Below are positions 52,859-63,562 of a stretch of 64,000 nucleotides of DNA, piece by piece. The position numbers were made by a program, and so were the translations under genes. The DNA comes from Candidatus Neomarinimicrobiota bacterium (GTDB taxonomy: Bacteria > Fidelibacterota > UBA2242 > B5-G15). The notes beneath the pieces were generated by a model, which had not been told where the DNA came from, did not search any database, and saw only the letters and a list, made by a program, of their open reading frames with translations. How positions within the stretch are numbered: position 1 is the first letter of the stretch; each line of letters starts with the position of its first letter. The DNA is taken from NCBI GenBank assembly GCA_017656425.1, contig JACDNV010000010.1, positions 22,521-86,520 of the forward strand. Reading direction: 5' to 3'.

Positions 52859-53880
52859 AACGCACTATTTATATATTTTCCGATGGAGAAATTAAGCGAA
52901 AGGGGAATACTTTATATTTTGAAAATGAAAGTGGTAAAAAATATATCCCTGTCGAAAATTGTAATGAGATATTAATATTTGGAGAAGTATCTTTTAATAA
53001 AAAACTTTTAGAATTTTTATCTCAGCATGAGATAATTCTGCATTATTTCAGCCATTATGGATATTATATGGGTTCTTTTTATCCAAGGGAACATTATAAT
53101 TCAGGGTATATGATAATAAAACAGGCTGAACATTATCTTGATAAAAACAAGAGATTTAATCTCGCAAAAAAATTTGTACATGGCGCAATAGAAAATATGC
53201 TTAAAGTACTGCAGTATTACAATAGAAGGGGTAAAAATCTTGAATCGAATATCACGTCAATAGAGGATCTAAAAGGAAATATAAATGAAATTAAAACAGA
53301 TGAGGAACAAGATCCAATATTTCAACTTATGGCTGTTGAAGGGAATATAAGGGAAATATATTATAAATCTTTTAATAAAATAATTGAAAATAATGATTTT
53401 AAGTTTGAAACTCGTTCAAGGAGACCACCCAAATCCAGAATAAATGCTTTAATCAGTTTTAGTAATTCATTGGTATATACTGTCGTTCTTTCTGAAATTT
53501 ATAAAACCCATCTTGATCCCAGAGTAGGTTATCTTCATAGTAGTAATTTTAGAAGATTTTCTTTAAATCTTGATATAGCTGAAGTTTTTAAACCAATAAT
53601 TGGGGATAGAACCATATTTTCTCTTATCAACAGGAGAGTACTAAATCATAATATGTTTTTAAGTGAGTTAAGTAACGAAAAAGTTGGAGGGATTGTCTTA
53701 AATGATAAAGGAAGAAGAGTATTTGTTGAGGAATTTGATAATAGAATGAAAAATACAATAAAACATAAAACACTGAAAAGAAATGTATCATACCGACAGC
53801 TGATATTGCTTGAGGCTTATAAAATTCAAAAACATCTGATGGGAGAAAAAGAATATGAGCCTTTTGTAGCTCAGTGGTAA
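52855..53880 (+). CDS. cas1: CRISPR integrase Cas1 (type I-B)
   Basis: About 341-residue Cas1. The ATG at 52855 gives the usual start MKRTIYIFSDGEIKRKGNTL. The metal-binding region includes the Glu in MAVEGNIREIYY (about 163), the His in HLDPRVGYLHSSNF (about 223-236) and the Glu/Asp in SLNLDIAEVFKP. It forms the spacer integration complex with Cas2. It is next to cas4 and cas2 and is the only cas1 in the window. Confidence 0.95.
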   Translation: MKRTIYIFSDGEIKRKGNTLYFENESGKKYIPVENCNEILIFGEVSFNKKLLEFLSQHEIILHYFSHYGYYMGSFYPREHYNSGYMIIKQAEHYLDKNKRFNLAKKFVHGAIENMLKVLQYYNRRGKNLESNITSIEDLKGNINEIKTDEEQDPIFQLMAVEGNIREIYYKSFNKIIENNDFKFETRSRRPPKSRINALISFSNSLVYTVVLSEIYKTHLDPRVGYLHSSNFRRFSLNLDIAEVFKPIIGDRTIFSLINRRVLNHNMFLSELSNEKVGGIVLNDKGRRVFVEEFDNRMKNTIKHKTLKRNVSYRQLILLEAYKIQKHLMGEKEYEPFVAQW

Positions 53881-53898
53881 ACATTATAGGGGGCAACG

Positions 53899-54162
53899 TT
53901 GTATGTAATACTTGTTTATGATGTTGGAGAAAAAAGGGTAGCAAAAACCTTAAAGACATGCAGGAAATACCTACATTGGGTTCAAAATTCTGTATTTGAA
54001 GGAGAGATAACGAATGCCAATCTTGTCCGATTAAAGGGGGAATTAAAAAGAATTATAAAAAAAGAAGAAGATTCGGTTGTGATATATCAATTTAGGACTT
54101 TAAACTATAGTACGCGCGAGATACTAGGACAGGAGAAGGGTGGAGAAAAATATATATTATAA
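53899..54162 (+). CDS. cas2: CRISPR-associated Cas2
   Basis: 87-residue ferredoxin-fold protein. The YVILVYDVGEKRVAKTLKTC start, with the Asp at the beta-1 end, and QNSVFEGEIT are typical. Translation probably begins at TTG 53899 with GGGGGCAACG upstream. It ends the cas operon, followed by a 165-bp leader and the array. Confidence 0.93.
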   Translation: MYVILVYDVGEKRVAKTLKTCRKYLHWVQNSVFEGEITNANLVRLKGELKRIIKKEEDSVVIYQFRTLNYSTREILGQEKGGEKYIL

Positions 54163-54327
54163 TCTGTCGACCTACGATAGTGTAAAAAAACCAGGGGTTC
54201 GACAGAAATCCTCTCGTCGAGAGCTCTAATTTTTAAGTGGTAATTTTTCTTGCCCTTAATTTTATGATAGATCATTTTATAGTAAGAATTCGACGATTAT
54301 TTGAAAATTGATAGAATTATAAAATAG
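54163..54327 (+). promoter_or_regulatory. CRISPR leader
   Basis: 165 bp between the cas2 stop and the first repeat. Array orientation (repeats ending ATTGAAAC, cas operon upstream) puts transcription on + and the leader here. Seen in it: CTGTCGA near 54165 and TCGACAG near 54199 form an inverted repeat around a conserved-looking GATAGTGTAAAA stretch, CTCTCGTCGAGAG forms a compact hairpin, and the last 80 bp are AT-rich. A clear promoter is not evident. Confidence 0.75.
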
Positions 54328-57300
54328 GTTTTAAGCCTACCTATGAGGAATTGAAACACTCTTGGTCAAATTCTGGTATGGATAAATCCAATTGTTTTAA
54401 GCCTACCTATGAGGAATTGAAACTTCCTCTCCTGCTACGGGAGAGGTAGCGATTTTTGACCGTTTTAAGCCTACCTATGAGGAATTGAAACTCTTGTATA
54501 TTCTTATAATGATAATTTTGGTTTACATGTTTTAAGCCTACCTATGAGGAATTGAAACGAAGATGAGAACGAGGTAAATAACTATGATAAATTGGGTTTT
54601 AAGCCTACCTATGAGGAATTGAAACATTACTGGGAGTTGAATGAAAGATTTAAGAGATTTTTGTTTTAAGCCTACCTATGAGGAATTGAAACGTTTTTCA
54701 TGTTCTTTCATTTTATTCCTCACTAATTGAGTTTTAAGCCTACCTATGAGGAATTGAAACTGTGTTTTTTTCATTTTATCTGCCTTTTTTAATATAGTTT
54801 TAAGCCTACCTATGAGGAATTGAAACGTAGGACAAATTCACGATTCAATTTTAATTGATGTTAAGTTTTAAGCCTACCTATGAGGAATTGAAACGCAGAA
54901 CAGAAAGAAAATAAACTAAAGATTTCAGATGTTTTAAGCCTACCTATGAGGAATTGAAACCTATCGCTCTATACTTCTCTCCATTCCATTCACCTAGTTT
55001 TAAGCCTACCTATGAGGAATTGAAACGAGATAGGTGATAAAGGATATATGAAGCAATTTATTTACGTTTTAAGCCTACCTATGAGGAATTGAAACACCTC
55101 CGAACTTCAGACTTCACTTTTACCAAATATTGTTTTAAGCCTACCTATGAGGAATTGAAACAAGATTCCTGAAACCTTAGAATTGATAAGACAGGAAGTT
55201 TTAAGCCTACCTATGAGGAATTGAAACATTAGTTGTTCTTTCGATTTGTATCCCGCATAAACACGTTTTAAGCCTACCTATGAGGAATTGAAACCCTATT
55301 TCTGCATACTCACCATATATGGAATTTCTGGTTTTAAGCCTACCTATGAGGAATTGAAACTAAATCCTCTTGTTCATACCAACTACCATCAACAGGGGTT
55401 TTAAGCCTACCTATGAGGAATTGAAACACGAAATTGTTAAGAAAGTAAGTGTTGTAGACTTGAGTTTTAAGCCTACCTATGAGGAATTGAAACCTATCTA
55501 ATTCCTTAGGATTAACATCAATTAAAATGTTTTAAGCCTACCTATGAGGAATTGAAACTGTCCTGAATGACTTTTTTCTTATGATTTTCCCAGTTGTTTT
55601 AAGCCTACCTATGAGGAATTGAAACTCAAACTTCATAATATTAAAACTGAAAAAAGGAAAAGGTTTTAAGCCTACCTATGAGGAATTGAAACTCATCAGG
55701 AGGAGATTTGAAACCCCCCATTCCGTAAGGGTTTTAAGCCTACCTATGAGGAATTGAAACAGTATACCGAGAGTATTAAAGCCAACATAATTCCTAGTTT
55801 TAAGCCTACCTATGAGGAATTGAAACTGACTATGAATTAGAAAATCGAGTAAAAGTATTATCGTTTTAAGCCTACCTATGAGGAATTGAAACAAATTTTT
55901 ATTATGTTATCTATTTTTCTTTGGTTATCGTTTTAAGCCTACCTATGAGGAATTGAAACGAAGGTGCTATTGGTATATTGAAATCCTCATATAATTGTTT
56001 TAAGCCTACCTATGAGGAATTGAAACTCGTTCCACCTGAAATACTCTTTTTTTCAGTCCCTGGTTTTAAGCCTACCTATGAGGAATTGAAACCAGGTGTT
56101 CCAAATCGAAATTATATTCTGTTTCATACAGTTTTAAGCCTACCTATGAGGAATTGAAACTCAACAACTTTTTCTCCAGTTCCCCGGAGGAATATGGTTT
56201 TAAGCCTACCTATGAGGAATTGAAACTTGAATACCTTTATCATTTGCATAATCACCTATTGTGTTTTAAGCCTACCTATGAGGAATTGAAACATGAAAGA
56301 ATTCAAAGATATAGCAGTTAAGATCGATGTTTTAAGCCTACCTATGAGGAATTGAAACCCAGTGCTTGCAGTCTTTATTATCTTATTAGCACCGTTTTAA
56401 GCCTACCTATGAGGAATTGAAACCCTTAATAGTTTCTTTTTTGAAATTCATTTTACTCTGTTTTAAGCCTACCTATGAGGAATTGAAACCTTTTCAAAGA
56501 CCAGGGGCTGGTGCAAAATTTTTTGAGTTTTAAGCCTACCTATGAGGAATTGAAACATAGTATAAGTTCCATCTCCATTATTAGTTATTGTTCCAGTTTT
56601 AAGCCTACCTATGAGGAATTGAAACCCTGTATCTATTTGAGAAATAACTCCACTATCACTTACGTTTTAAGCCTACCTATGAGGAATTGAAACCCCTCCT
56701 TCTGGGAATTCGTTCAACGGTATTGTGATGTTTTAAGCCTACCTATGAGGAATTGAAACCGTCCCAAGCTATATTCCCTTGAGCCAAACTACCAGGTTTT
56801 AAGCCTACCTATGAGGAATTGAAACTGATTTGATTTTAGATATTTGCTTTCTAACGGATTCTGTTTTAAGCCTACCTATGAGGAATTGAAACATTTCTTA
56901 AAGGAATCTAAGAAATACGAAAACGTTTGTTTTAAGCCTACCTATGAGGAATTGAAACAGTGAAAAATTGGACAACATAGCTGAAAAATTAGAAGTTTTA
57001 AGCCTACCTATGAGGAATTGAAACCTTTGGAGTTCCATTTCAATCCTAACCATTCAATGGTTGTTTTAAGCCTACCTATGAGGAATTGAAACCTTTGGAG
57101 TTCCATTTCAATCCTAACCATTCAATGGTTGTTTTAAGCCTACCTATGAGGAATTGAAACCTTCTCTCGGTGCAGCATATTATATGTATAATGATATGTT
57201 TTAAGCCTACCTATGAGGAATTGAAACTGTGTAGTGAAGCTGTTATTATATACGAAAATGATGGTTTTAAGCCTACCTATGAGGAATTGAAACATAAACA

Positions 57301-60300
57301 TCACATTTAGGATAAGTCCATACAAACCCTGTTTTAAGCCTACCTATGAGGAATTGAAACAATTATGGACAAGAAGGAACTCCAACTCTTGATGCTGGGT
57401 TTTAAGCCTACCTATGAGGAATTGAAACAATATTTTGGGAAATATAAAAAAGCACCTTTTAATCTTCGTTTTAAGCCTACCTATGAGGAATTGAAACGAA
57501 TATGTGTGGTTTCGTGGGCTATAGATTCCAATAGTTTTAAGCCTACCTATGAGGAATTGAAACTCCTCTTGGCGGTCATATTCATTTTAGTATTCCGCCG
57601 TTTTAAGCCTACCTATGAGGAATTGAAACACAAAAGATGTTATTAATGTAAATAGTGAAGGCGGGGTTTTAAGCCTACCTATGAGGAATTGAAACAAATC
57701 ATAATAATTTTGGGTACTGCAGATTGTATTAGTTTTAAGCCTACCTATGAGGAATTGAAACACTATGTTATCAAATTGTTTTAATAACGTTTAATAAGTT
57801 TTAAGCCTACCTATGAGGAATTGAAACACCTGAATTATATTACTTGGAGGACCAAAATGAGAGGTTTTAAGCCTACCTATGAGGAATTGAAACGCTAAAA
57901 TTCCAACAATAAACAATTTGTATGGATGTGTTTTAAGCCTACCTATGAGGAATTGAAACTGGTTTTTATTTTGCCATAATTTTAATTCTAATTTTGTTTT
58001 AAGCCTACCTATGAGGAATTGAAACTATGCAATCTTGAACAATTCAAATAGTTTATCCCCAAGTTTTAAGCCTACCTATGAGGAATTGAAACAGATTCGT
58101 TCCAGATATAAAGATTACGAAGCTATCAAAGTTTTAAGCCTACCTATGAGGAATTGAAACTTGGTTCTTTTTTATTCTTTTCCCAGCTAATAACCCAAAG
58201 TTTTAAGCCTACCTATGAGGAATTGAAACAATGCTACTACCTATGGTCAGATTTGTAAATCTTTGGGTTTTAAGCCTACCTATGAGGAATTGAAACCCTC
58301 TCTGTCTTCATATTCCCCTTCGGGAATTTCAAGTTTTAAGCCTACCTATGAGGAATTGAAACTCCTCTTTAACAGAAGATTTTAATAAAGATGAAATAAG
58401 TTTTAAGCCTACCTATGAGGAATTGAAACCAAAAGGTTCTTTTCCAGAGTGAGAAACGGTCAAAGTTTTAAGCCTACCTATGAGGAATTGAAACCCCAAT
58501 TTCTGTTTAGGATACCATCCATTCTTCATTGTTTTAAGCCTACCTATGAGGAATTGAAACATAGATAATAAACTACGTGTAACACATCCAAGACATTCGT
58601 TTTAAGCCTACCTATGAGGAATTGAAACCCTATTTCTGCATACTCACCATATATGGAATTTCTGCGTTTTAAGCCTACCTATGAGGAATTGAAACCATTT
58701 TTGAGGCTCTATCAGTTGAAATGCATACTGGAGTTTTAAGCCTACCTATGAGGAATTGAAACCAGTTTATAAAGGTTATGGTGATCCTACGAAGAAAGAG
58801 GTTTTAAGCCTACCTATGAGGAATTGAAACTATATTCTTTTATCAATTCCTTCGGTTTGACTTTTTCGTTTTAAGCCTACCTATGAGGAATTGAAACCCA
58901 CAAAATATGTCCCTTTCCCCTCCAGTTTCCCTAAGTTTTAAGCCTACCTATGAGGAATTGAAACCTGTATAGTATATGATGAATCACGGAAAGGTAGTAT
59001 AGGTTTTAAGCCTACCTATGAGGAATTGAAACGAAAACTTTTTATATAACTGGATTTCATTTCCTCTAAAGTTTTAAGCCTACCTATGAGGAATTGAAAC
59101 ACTTAGGCTCTCATCAGTTTCCTTTTTTATTCTTATTGTTTTAAGCCTACCTATGAGGAATTGAAACTCAAAAGGACGTGATGGAGCTCGTTTAATATAT
59201 GGTATGTTTTAAGCCTACCTATGAGGAATTGAAACGGAGGACCTTAAAATGGCAAAAGTAGAGTACTCAGCAGTTTTAAGCCTACCTATGAGGAATTGAA
59301 ACTATACTAAAGCGTATTTTTCGTCTTCAATTATAGCACGTTTTAAGCCTACCTATGAGGAATTGAAACATGACTGGGTTGACAATTCATCTGAGAATGT
59401 GAGTAGTTTTAAGCCTACCTATGAGGAATTGAAACTCTGATAGAATTCATAAGTGTCCTAAATGTGGAATTGGTTTTAAGCCTACCTATGAGGAATTGAA
59501 ACACCCAATCTTTGACTTTATAGAAGTTGTATCCGATGTTTTAAGCCTACCTATGAGGAATTGAAACGCAGTTAGATTATAATTTCCTAAATCAACGTCT
59601 TGGTTTTAAGCCTACCTATGAGGAATTGAAACAGAAGGAAAAGGATTGGATTAAAGTTTTTCCAGAAAGGTTTTAAGCCTACCTATGAGGAATTGAAACT
59701 GGTATAGTTTTTGTAAGCATACCATAGGAAATTGTGTTTTAAGCCTACCTATGAGGAATTGAAACGAAGCTTGGAGTTTGGTAAATAATATCAAGGATTA
59801 TTTGTTTTAAGCCTACCTATGAGGAATTGAAACCAAATACTTCTTACTTTTAATATCAGGTATCTTATGTTTTAAGCCTACCTATGAGGAATTGAAACAC
59901 TGTTGCCCTAAATCTGTCCATGTAAGGCCGTAGTGTTTTAAGCCTACCTATGAGGAATTGAAACTACGATGTGGGAGTAAATTGGACTGATTTAGGACAG
60001 GTTTTAAGCCTACCTATGAGGAATTGAAACGTTTTAAGGCTTTTATTCCAGCTTCGCAAACCTGCGTTTTAAGCCTACCTATGAGGAATTGAAACCCTGA
60101 TTCAATATCTGATCTTAATATTATTCGTTATGTTTTAAGCCTACCTATGAGGAATTGAAACGAGGAAATTAGAAAAATATCTAAAGAGGGAACTATGGTT
60201 TTAAGCCTACCTATGAGGAATTGAAACATTTTCGGCACAAACTTATTTATTGGAAAAATACTTTGTTTTAAGCCTACCTATGAGGAAATGCAAAAAGCGA

Positions 60301-61624
60301 GCAAGCTATCAAACCAGTCTCTTTGAGACCCTCCGAAGGAGTTCTATCGAACCTTCGGGGCAAGCCAGCAAGCAAGTAAAGTTGTATTGCTATCTTTGAG
60401 GAAAATATAAACAGTGAACAAGCTAAAAAGCTTGCAAGCCTTTAAGCCTGCTAGCTATTAAGGTTTTAAGCCTACCTATGAGGAATTGAAGCCCAAATTA
60501 TTAAACGATATTTTGTCGAGTAATTTGTGTTTTAAGCCTACCTATGAGGAATTGAAACGAAGCATAATCCCTATCGAAATAGAGAATAGAGAAGTTTTAA
60601 GCCTACCTATGAGGAATTGAAACACCAATCCCAATCTTTTTTATGAAAAAGGCTTTTTCCTAGTTTTAAGCCTACCTATGAGGAATTGAAACTTACACCA
60701 CCTAATATACTTTTAACAGAACATCCCCTTGTTTTAAGCCTACCTATGAGGAATTGAAACTCTAATGGATTGTATGAAGTTGAAATAAAACTAAAAGGTT
60801 TTAAGCCTACCTATGAGGAATTGAAACCTTCATAATTCTGGAGAGTATCACTTTCGAAATCAGCGTTTTAAGCCTACCTATGAGGAATTGAAACTCACTT
60901 ATCCAAGTCCCTGATCGCATATGTCGATTAGTTTTAAGCCTACCTATGAGGAATTGAAACACCATAATTATCCCTCCTTTCTAATTTGCATTATATGTTT
61001 TAAGCCTACCTATGAGGAATTGAAACTCGCCTGAATATCCATTTTCAAAATATATATAATCTGTTTTAAGCCTACCTATGAGGAATTGAAACTTTGCACC
61101 GTCCATTTTTCAGCATTTACCTCGATTTCGTTTTAAGCCTACCTATGAGGAATTGAAACACAGGTTCTCCCCTAGCAAACCTACTGCCATAGCTATGAGT
61201 TTTAAGCCTACCTATGAGGAATTGAAACTCAGGTAAAGAACGTTTAATCTGGTCTTTGTATTTTTCAAGTTTTAAGCCTACCTATGAGGAATTGAAACTT
61301 CTGCTTCTTTCCGTGATTTGCAATGAAAGAGAGCGTTTTAAGCCTACCTATGAGGAATTGAAACTCTCATCATATGACGATAAAACTGCATTTGTTGAAT
61401 GTTTTAAGCCTACCTATGAGGAATTGAAACTTGAAAACAAATAGTGCCTCTAAGTGATTCACACCGTTTTAAGCCTACCTATGAGGAATTGAAACATATA
61501 AACGTGAATGCCCGCAGGATAATATTCATTGTTTTAAGCCTACCTATGAGGAATTGAAACTTATCCTAATGATTAGGATTTACTATCCTATCGTGTTTTA
61601 AGCCTACCTATGAGGAATTGAAAC
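54328..61624 (+). CRISPR. CRISPR array, about 108 repeats of 30 bp (type I-B repeat)
   Basis: A repeat of 30 bp, starting GTTTTAAGCCTACC and ending GAGGAATTGAAAC, recurs every 65-69 bp with spacers of 34-40 bp. I count 89 spacers up to a degenerate repeat at 60265-60294 (3 changes in its last 7 bases). Then comes a 168-bp non-spacer segment, a repeat with one change at 60463-60492, and 17 more spacers to the last perfect repeat at 61595-61624. The 3' 8 nt ATTGAAAC is the usual crRNA handle. One spacer pair is an exact tandem duplicate (57025-57062, 57093-57130), and another spacer recurs 3.3 kb apart (55295, 58629). About 7.3 kb in total with almost perfectly conserved repeats, so actively maintained. 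Apparent ORFs inside encode only the translated repeat. Confidence 0.99.
60295..60462 (+). repeat. Double-hairpin element interrupting the array, with decayed repeats
   Basis: The segment begins directly after a degenerate repeat. Its first 79 bp (60295-60373) match the sequence after the final repeat (61625-61703) at 76 of 79 positions with no gap. Two hairpins are visible: GTCTC-TTT-GAGAC, and CCGAAGG with CCTTCGG around AGTTCTATCGAA. The remaining 89 bp contain two pieces of decayed repeat (TTGAGGAAAATATAAAC at about 60395 and TTTAAGCCT at about 60440) and an AAGCTTGCAAGC palindrome. It looks like the old distal end of an array, now internal. Confidence 0.8.
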
Positions 61625-61721
61625 AAGCGAGCAAGCTATCAAGCCCGTCTCTATGAGACCCTCCGAAGGAGTTCTATCGAACCTTCGGGGCAAGCCAGCA
61701 AGCTTTTAAGCTTACATATGA
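61625..61721 (+). repeat. Distal array end: second double-hairpin element and relic repeat
   Basis: Immediately after the last perfect repeat comes the second copy of the 79-bp element (61625-61703). The GTCTC/GAGAC stem has loop TAT here instead of TTT; all three differences fall outside the stems. Then TTTTAAGCTTACATATGA (61704-61721) is a half repeat matching 16 of the first 19 positions. Thus the element itself occupies a spacer position between repeats. Confidence 0.8.
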
Positions 61722-61738
61722 AATGAGTCAGAAAAGTA

Positions 61739-61766
61739 TTGACAAATAAGAAAAATATATTATATT
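61739..61766 (+). promoter_or_regulatory. Sigma-70 promoter after the array
   Basis: TTGACA (61739-61744), a 16-bp spacer, then TATATT (61761-61766). It is a strong consensus promoter just upstream of the small ORF at 61817. It could drive that ORF and possibly the cmr genes, separating type III expression from array transcription. Confidence 0.65.
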
Positions 61767-61816
61767 TTAAAGTGTTCGAGTATGGAAGAATATAGTGTTG
61801 ATAAGGAGGTATAAGA

Positions 61817-61972
61817 GTGACAGGTAAAACAAGTAATAGGGGTTTTCTCTATTTGTTAGCAAGAATTCTGGGAGATATAAATGCAATATTAAAAGGAAAA
61901 TCAGGTAAAAGAATTATACGCCGTCAAGCTGGCAAAATTGCAGGTAGAGGTATGAGAAAATTGCTTAAATGA
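61817..61972 (+). CDS. 51-aa basic small protein between the array and cmr operon
   Basis: GTG 61817 preceded by AAGGAGG (61803-61809) opens 51 codons: NRGFLYLLARILGDINAILK in the first half and a strongly basic tail KRIIRRQAGKIAGRG ending MRKLLK. A good promoter and ribosome site make it credible though it is short. The amphipathic first helix and Arg/Lys-rich Gly-containing tail suggest nucleic-acid or membrane binding. I do not recognise a named family, and a link to the CRISPR systems is positional only. Confidence 0.6.
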   Translation: MTGKTSNRGFLYLLARILGDINAILKGKSGKRIIRRQAGKIAGRGMRKLLK

Positions 61973-62260
61973 TTATGATAAAAAAATTAGAATGGGAAAC
62001 CGGAATTGGATTATGCATTGCTATGCACATCGTGCTTTTATGATGAGAGAACTTATCAAAATAAAAAATACACAATATTTTAATCATACTATTTCTTATT
62101 TATACTTAAAATGCAGGTTATAAATTATTAAAAAGCATTATCTATTTTCTTACTTTGAAATTAATAATTTTTATTTTTTTCGTCTTAAGAATCTGGAGAG
62201 ATTTTTAAAGATAAAAAAACAAATCTATAAAAAGTGTTAAACACATGATGGAGATAAAAC
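61973..62260 (+). other. Gap before cmr1, no gene seen
   Basis: 288 bp of AT-rich sequence between the small ORF and cmr1. No hairpin with T tract, repeat or ORF is evident, apart from GGAGATAAAAC just before the cmr1 start, which acts as its ribosome site. Confidence 0.5.
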
Positions 62261-63562
62261 ATGTATACTACAAAATTTAAATGTAGTGTTGTAACACCAA
62301 TGTTTATGTCAGGTGCAGACAAAAGGACACCTGAGTTGAGACCATCGGAATTTAAGGGCATGATGAGGTTCTGGTGGAGAGCAGCTAAGGCGGAAAACGA
62401 TATTACAAAACTTAGAGAGGAAGAGGCTGAAATATTTGGTGGAACAGGTGAAAGTGAGGGAAAGAGTAAGGTAAATATAAAGATTGTTTGTGATAGAGAA
62501 ATGTTAAAAAAATTTTCCGGTATGAACTTGAAGAACGATTACAACCTACAATGGAGTTATGGTAAACATTCAGGCATTGGATACATTTTATATTCAACAG
62601 TATTACGAAATAGTGAGCGGGGATTTATAAAGGATGGGTTTTCATTTGATTTTATTTTATCATCAATGGATGAAAAAACTTTTAAGCAGACCATTGCTTC
62701 TTTCTGGCTTACAATCTATCTTGGTGGACTTGGAACGAGGGCAAGAAGAGGTGGAGGATGCTTATCTGTTAAAGAAAAAGCTGGAGAAACTTTTGGATTA
62801 AGCTTTGTGCCTGAAGGAAATAATTCGCTTAAAAATTGGTTAATAGAGAATTTTAATAGGGCACAGGAAATGATTGGTGGCAAAGCAAAAGATTTTTGCT
62901 ATTCTTACAGTAATTTAAGTATTTCAAGAGTTATGTTGAGTAACAAATCATTTAGAGATTGGAAAGAGACTCTTAACGATATAGGTTCACTTTACTCCAA
63001 TTTTAGGTTAAAAAACAGAAACAAAATTTTTTTAACAGGAGCGTTTGGATTACCCGTAATGCATAGAAACACCAAAATAGTTGCTGCTAGATTAGGCAAC
63101 AGGCTAAAATTAAACCGCAGATCAAGTCCTATAATTATTAAAGTTATGAAATTTAATAACAATTATTATTGGATGGCTATTAGATTAGCAGGGGAATTTT
63201 TGCCACCAGGTATTGTATTGATATCCAGAGATAGAAGAACCCAAAAACCGGAGTATAATTTAATTGATGAATTCTGGAACTTGTTAAAAAGAAAAGGAGA
63301 AGAAATTATTCTTTCTATACCAGAGAAACTTTTAAAAACAGTAGAGAAGATCAAAAAAACTAATCCAGATAAAATAGTTCTATTTGGTTCAAAGGCAAGG
63401 GGTGATTTTTATGAAAAATCGGATATAGATATAGCTGTATATGGTGAATACCCAGACGATATTGAGGGAAATATTGATATAGTAAATATTGCTAAAGCTG
63501 ATCAAAAGCTAAAAGAGAAAATTGAAAGAGAAGGAATTAGCCTTTATGAGCGAAAGACTTAA
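62261..63562 (+). CDS. cmr1: Cmr1 fused to an MntA-type nucleotidyltransferase domain
   Basis: 433 residues. Residues 1 to about 348 are the type III-B RAMP protein Cmr1: SVVTPMFMSGAD, LRPSEFKGMMRFWWRAAKAE, the RAMP glycine loop GLGTRARRGGG (156-166) and FLTGAFGLPV in the second RAMP fold. Residues about 352-433 are a complete minimal nucleotidyltransferase: LFGSKARGDFYEKSDIDIAV carries the GSx10DxD motif (G376-S377, D388, D390), D406 in NIDIVNI is the likely third carboxylate, and the domain ends GISLYERKT like free-standing MNT antitoxins. Cmr1 binds the 3' end of the target/crRNA duplex. The fused MNT domain is not part of normal Cmr1. It overlaps the HEPN gene by 17 bp. Confidence 0.87.
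   Translation: MYTTKFKCSVVTPMFMSGADKRTPELRPSEFKGMMRFWWRAAKAENDITKLREEEAEIFGGTGESEGKSKVNIKIVCDREMLKKFSGMNLKNDYNLQWSYGKHSGIGYILYSTVLRNSERGFIKDGFSFDFILSSMDEKTFKQTIASFWLTIYLGGLGTRARRGGGCLSVKEKAGETFGLSFVPEGNNSLKNWLIENFNRAQEMIGGKAKDFCYSYSNLSISRVMLSNKSFRDWKETLNDIGSLYSNFRLKNRNKIFLTGAFGLPVMHRNTKIVAARLGNRLKLNRRSSPIIIKVMKFNNNYYWMAIRLAGEFLPPGIVLISRDRRTQKPEYNLIDEFWNLLKRKGEEIILSIPEKLLKTVEKIKKTNPDKIVLFGSKARGDFYEKSDIDIAVYGEYPDDIEGNIDIVNIAKADQKLKEKIEREGISLYERKT

Noticed and set aside
55676..61444. Open frames across the array encoding repeated FKPTYEELK or FQFLIGRLKT peptides
   Set aside because: They are the CRISPR repeat read in frame on each strand, with spacers in between; not genes.
61703..61760. tracrRNA-like anti-repeat after the array
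   Set aside because: The half repeat is in the same orientation as the array, not complementary, and no type II genes are present; it is a decayed terminal repeat.
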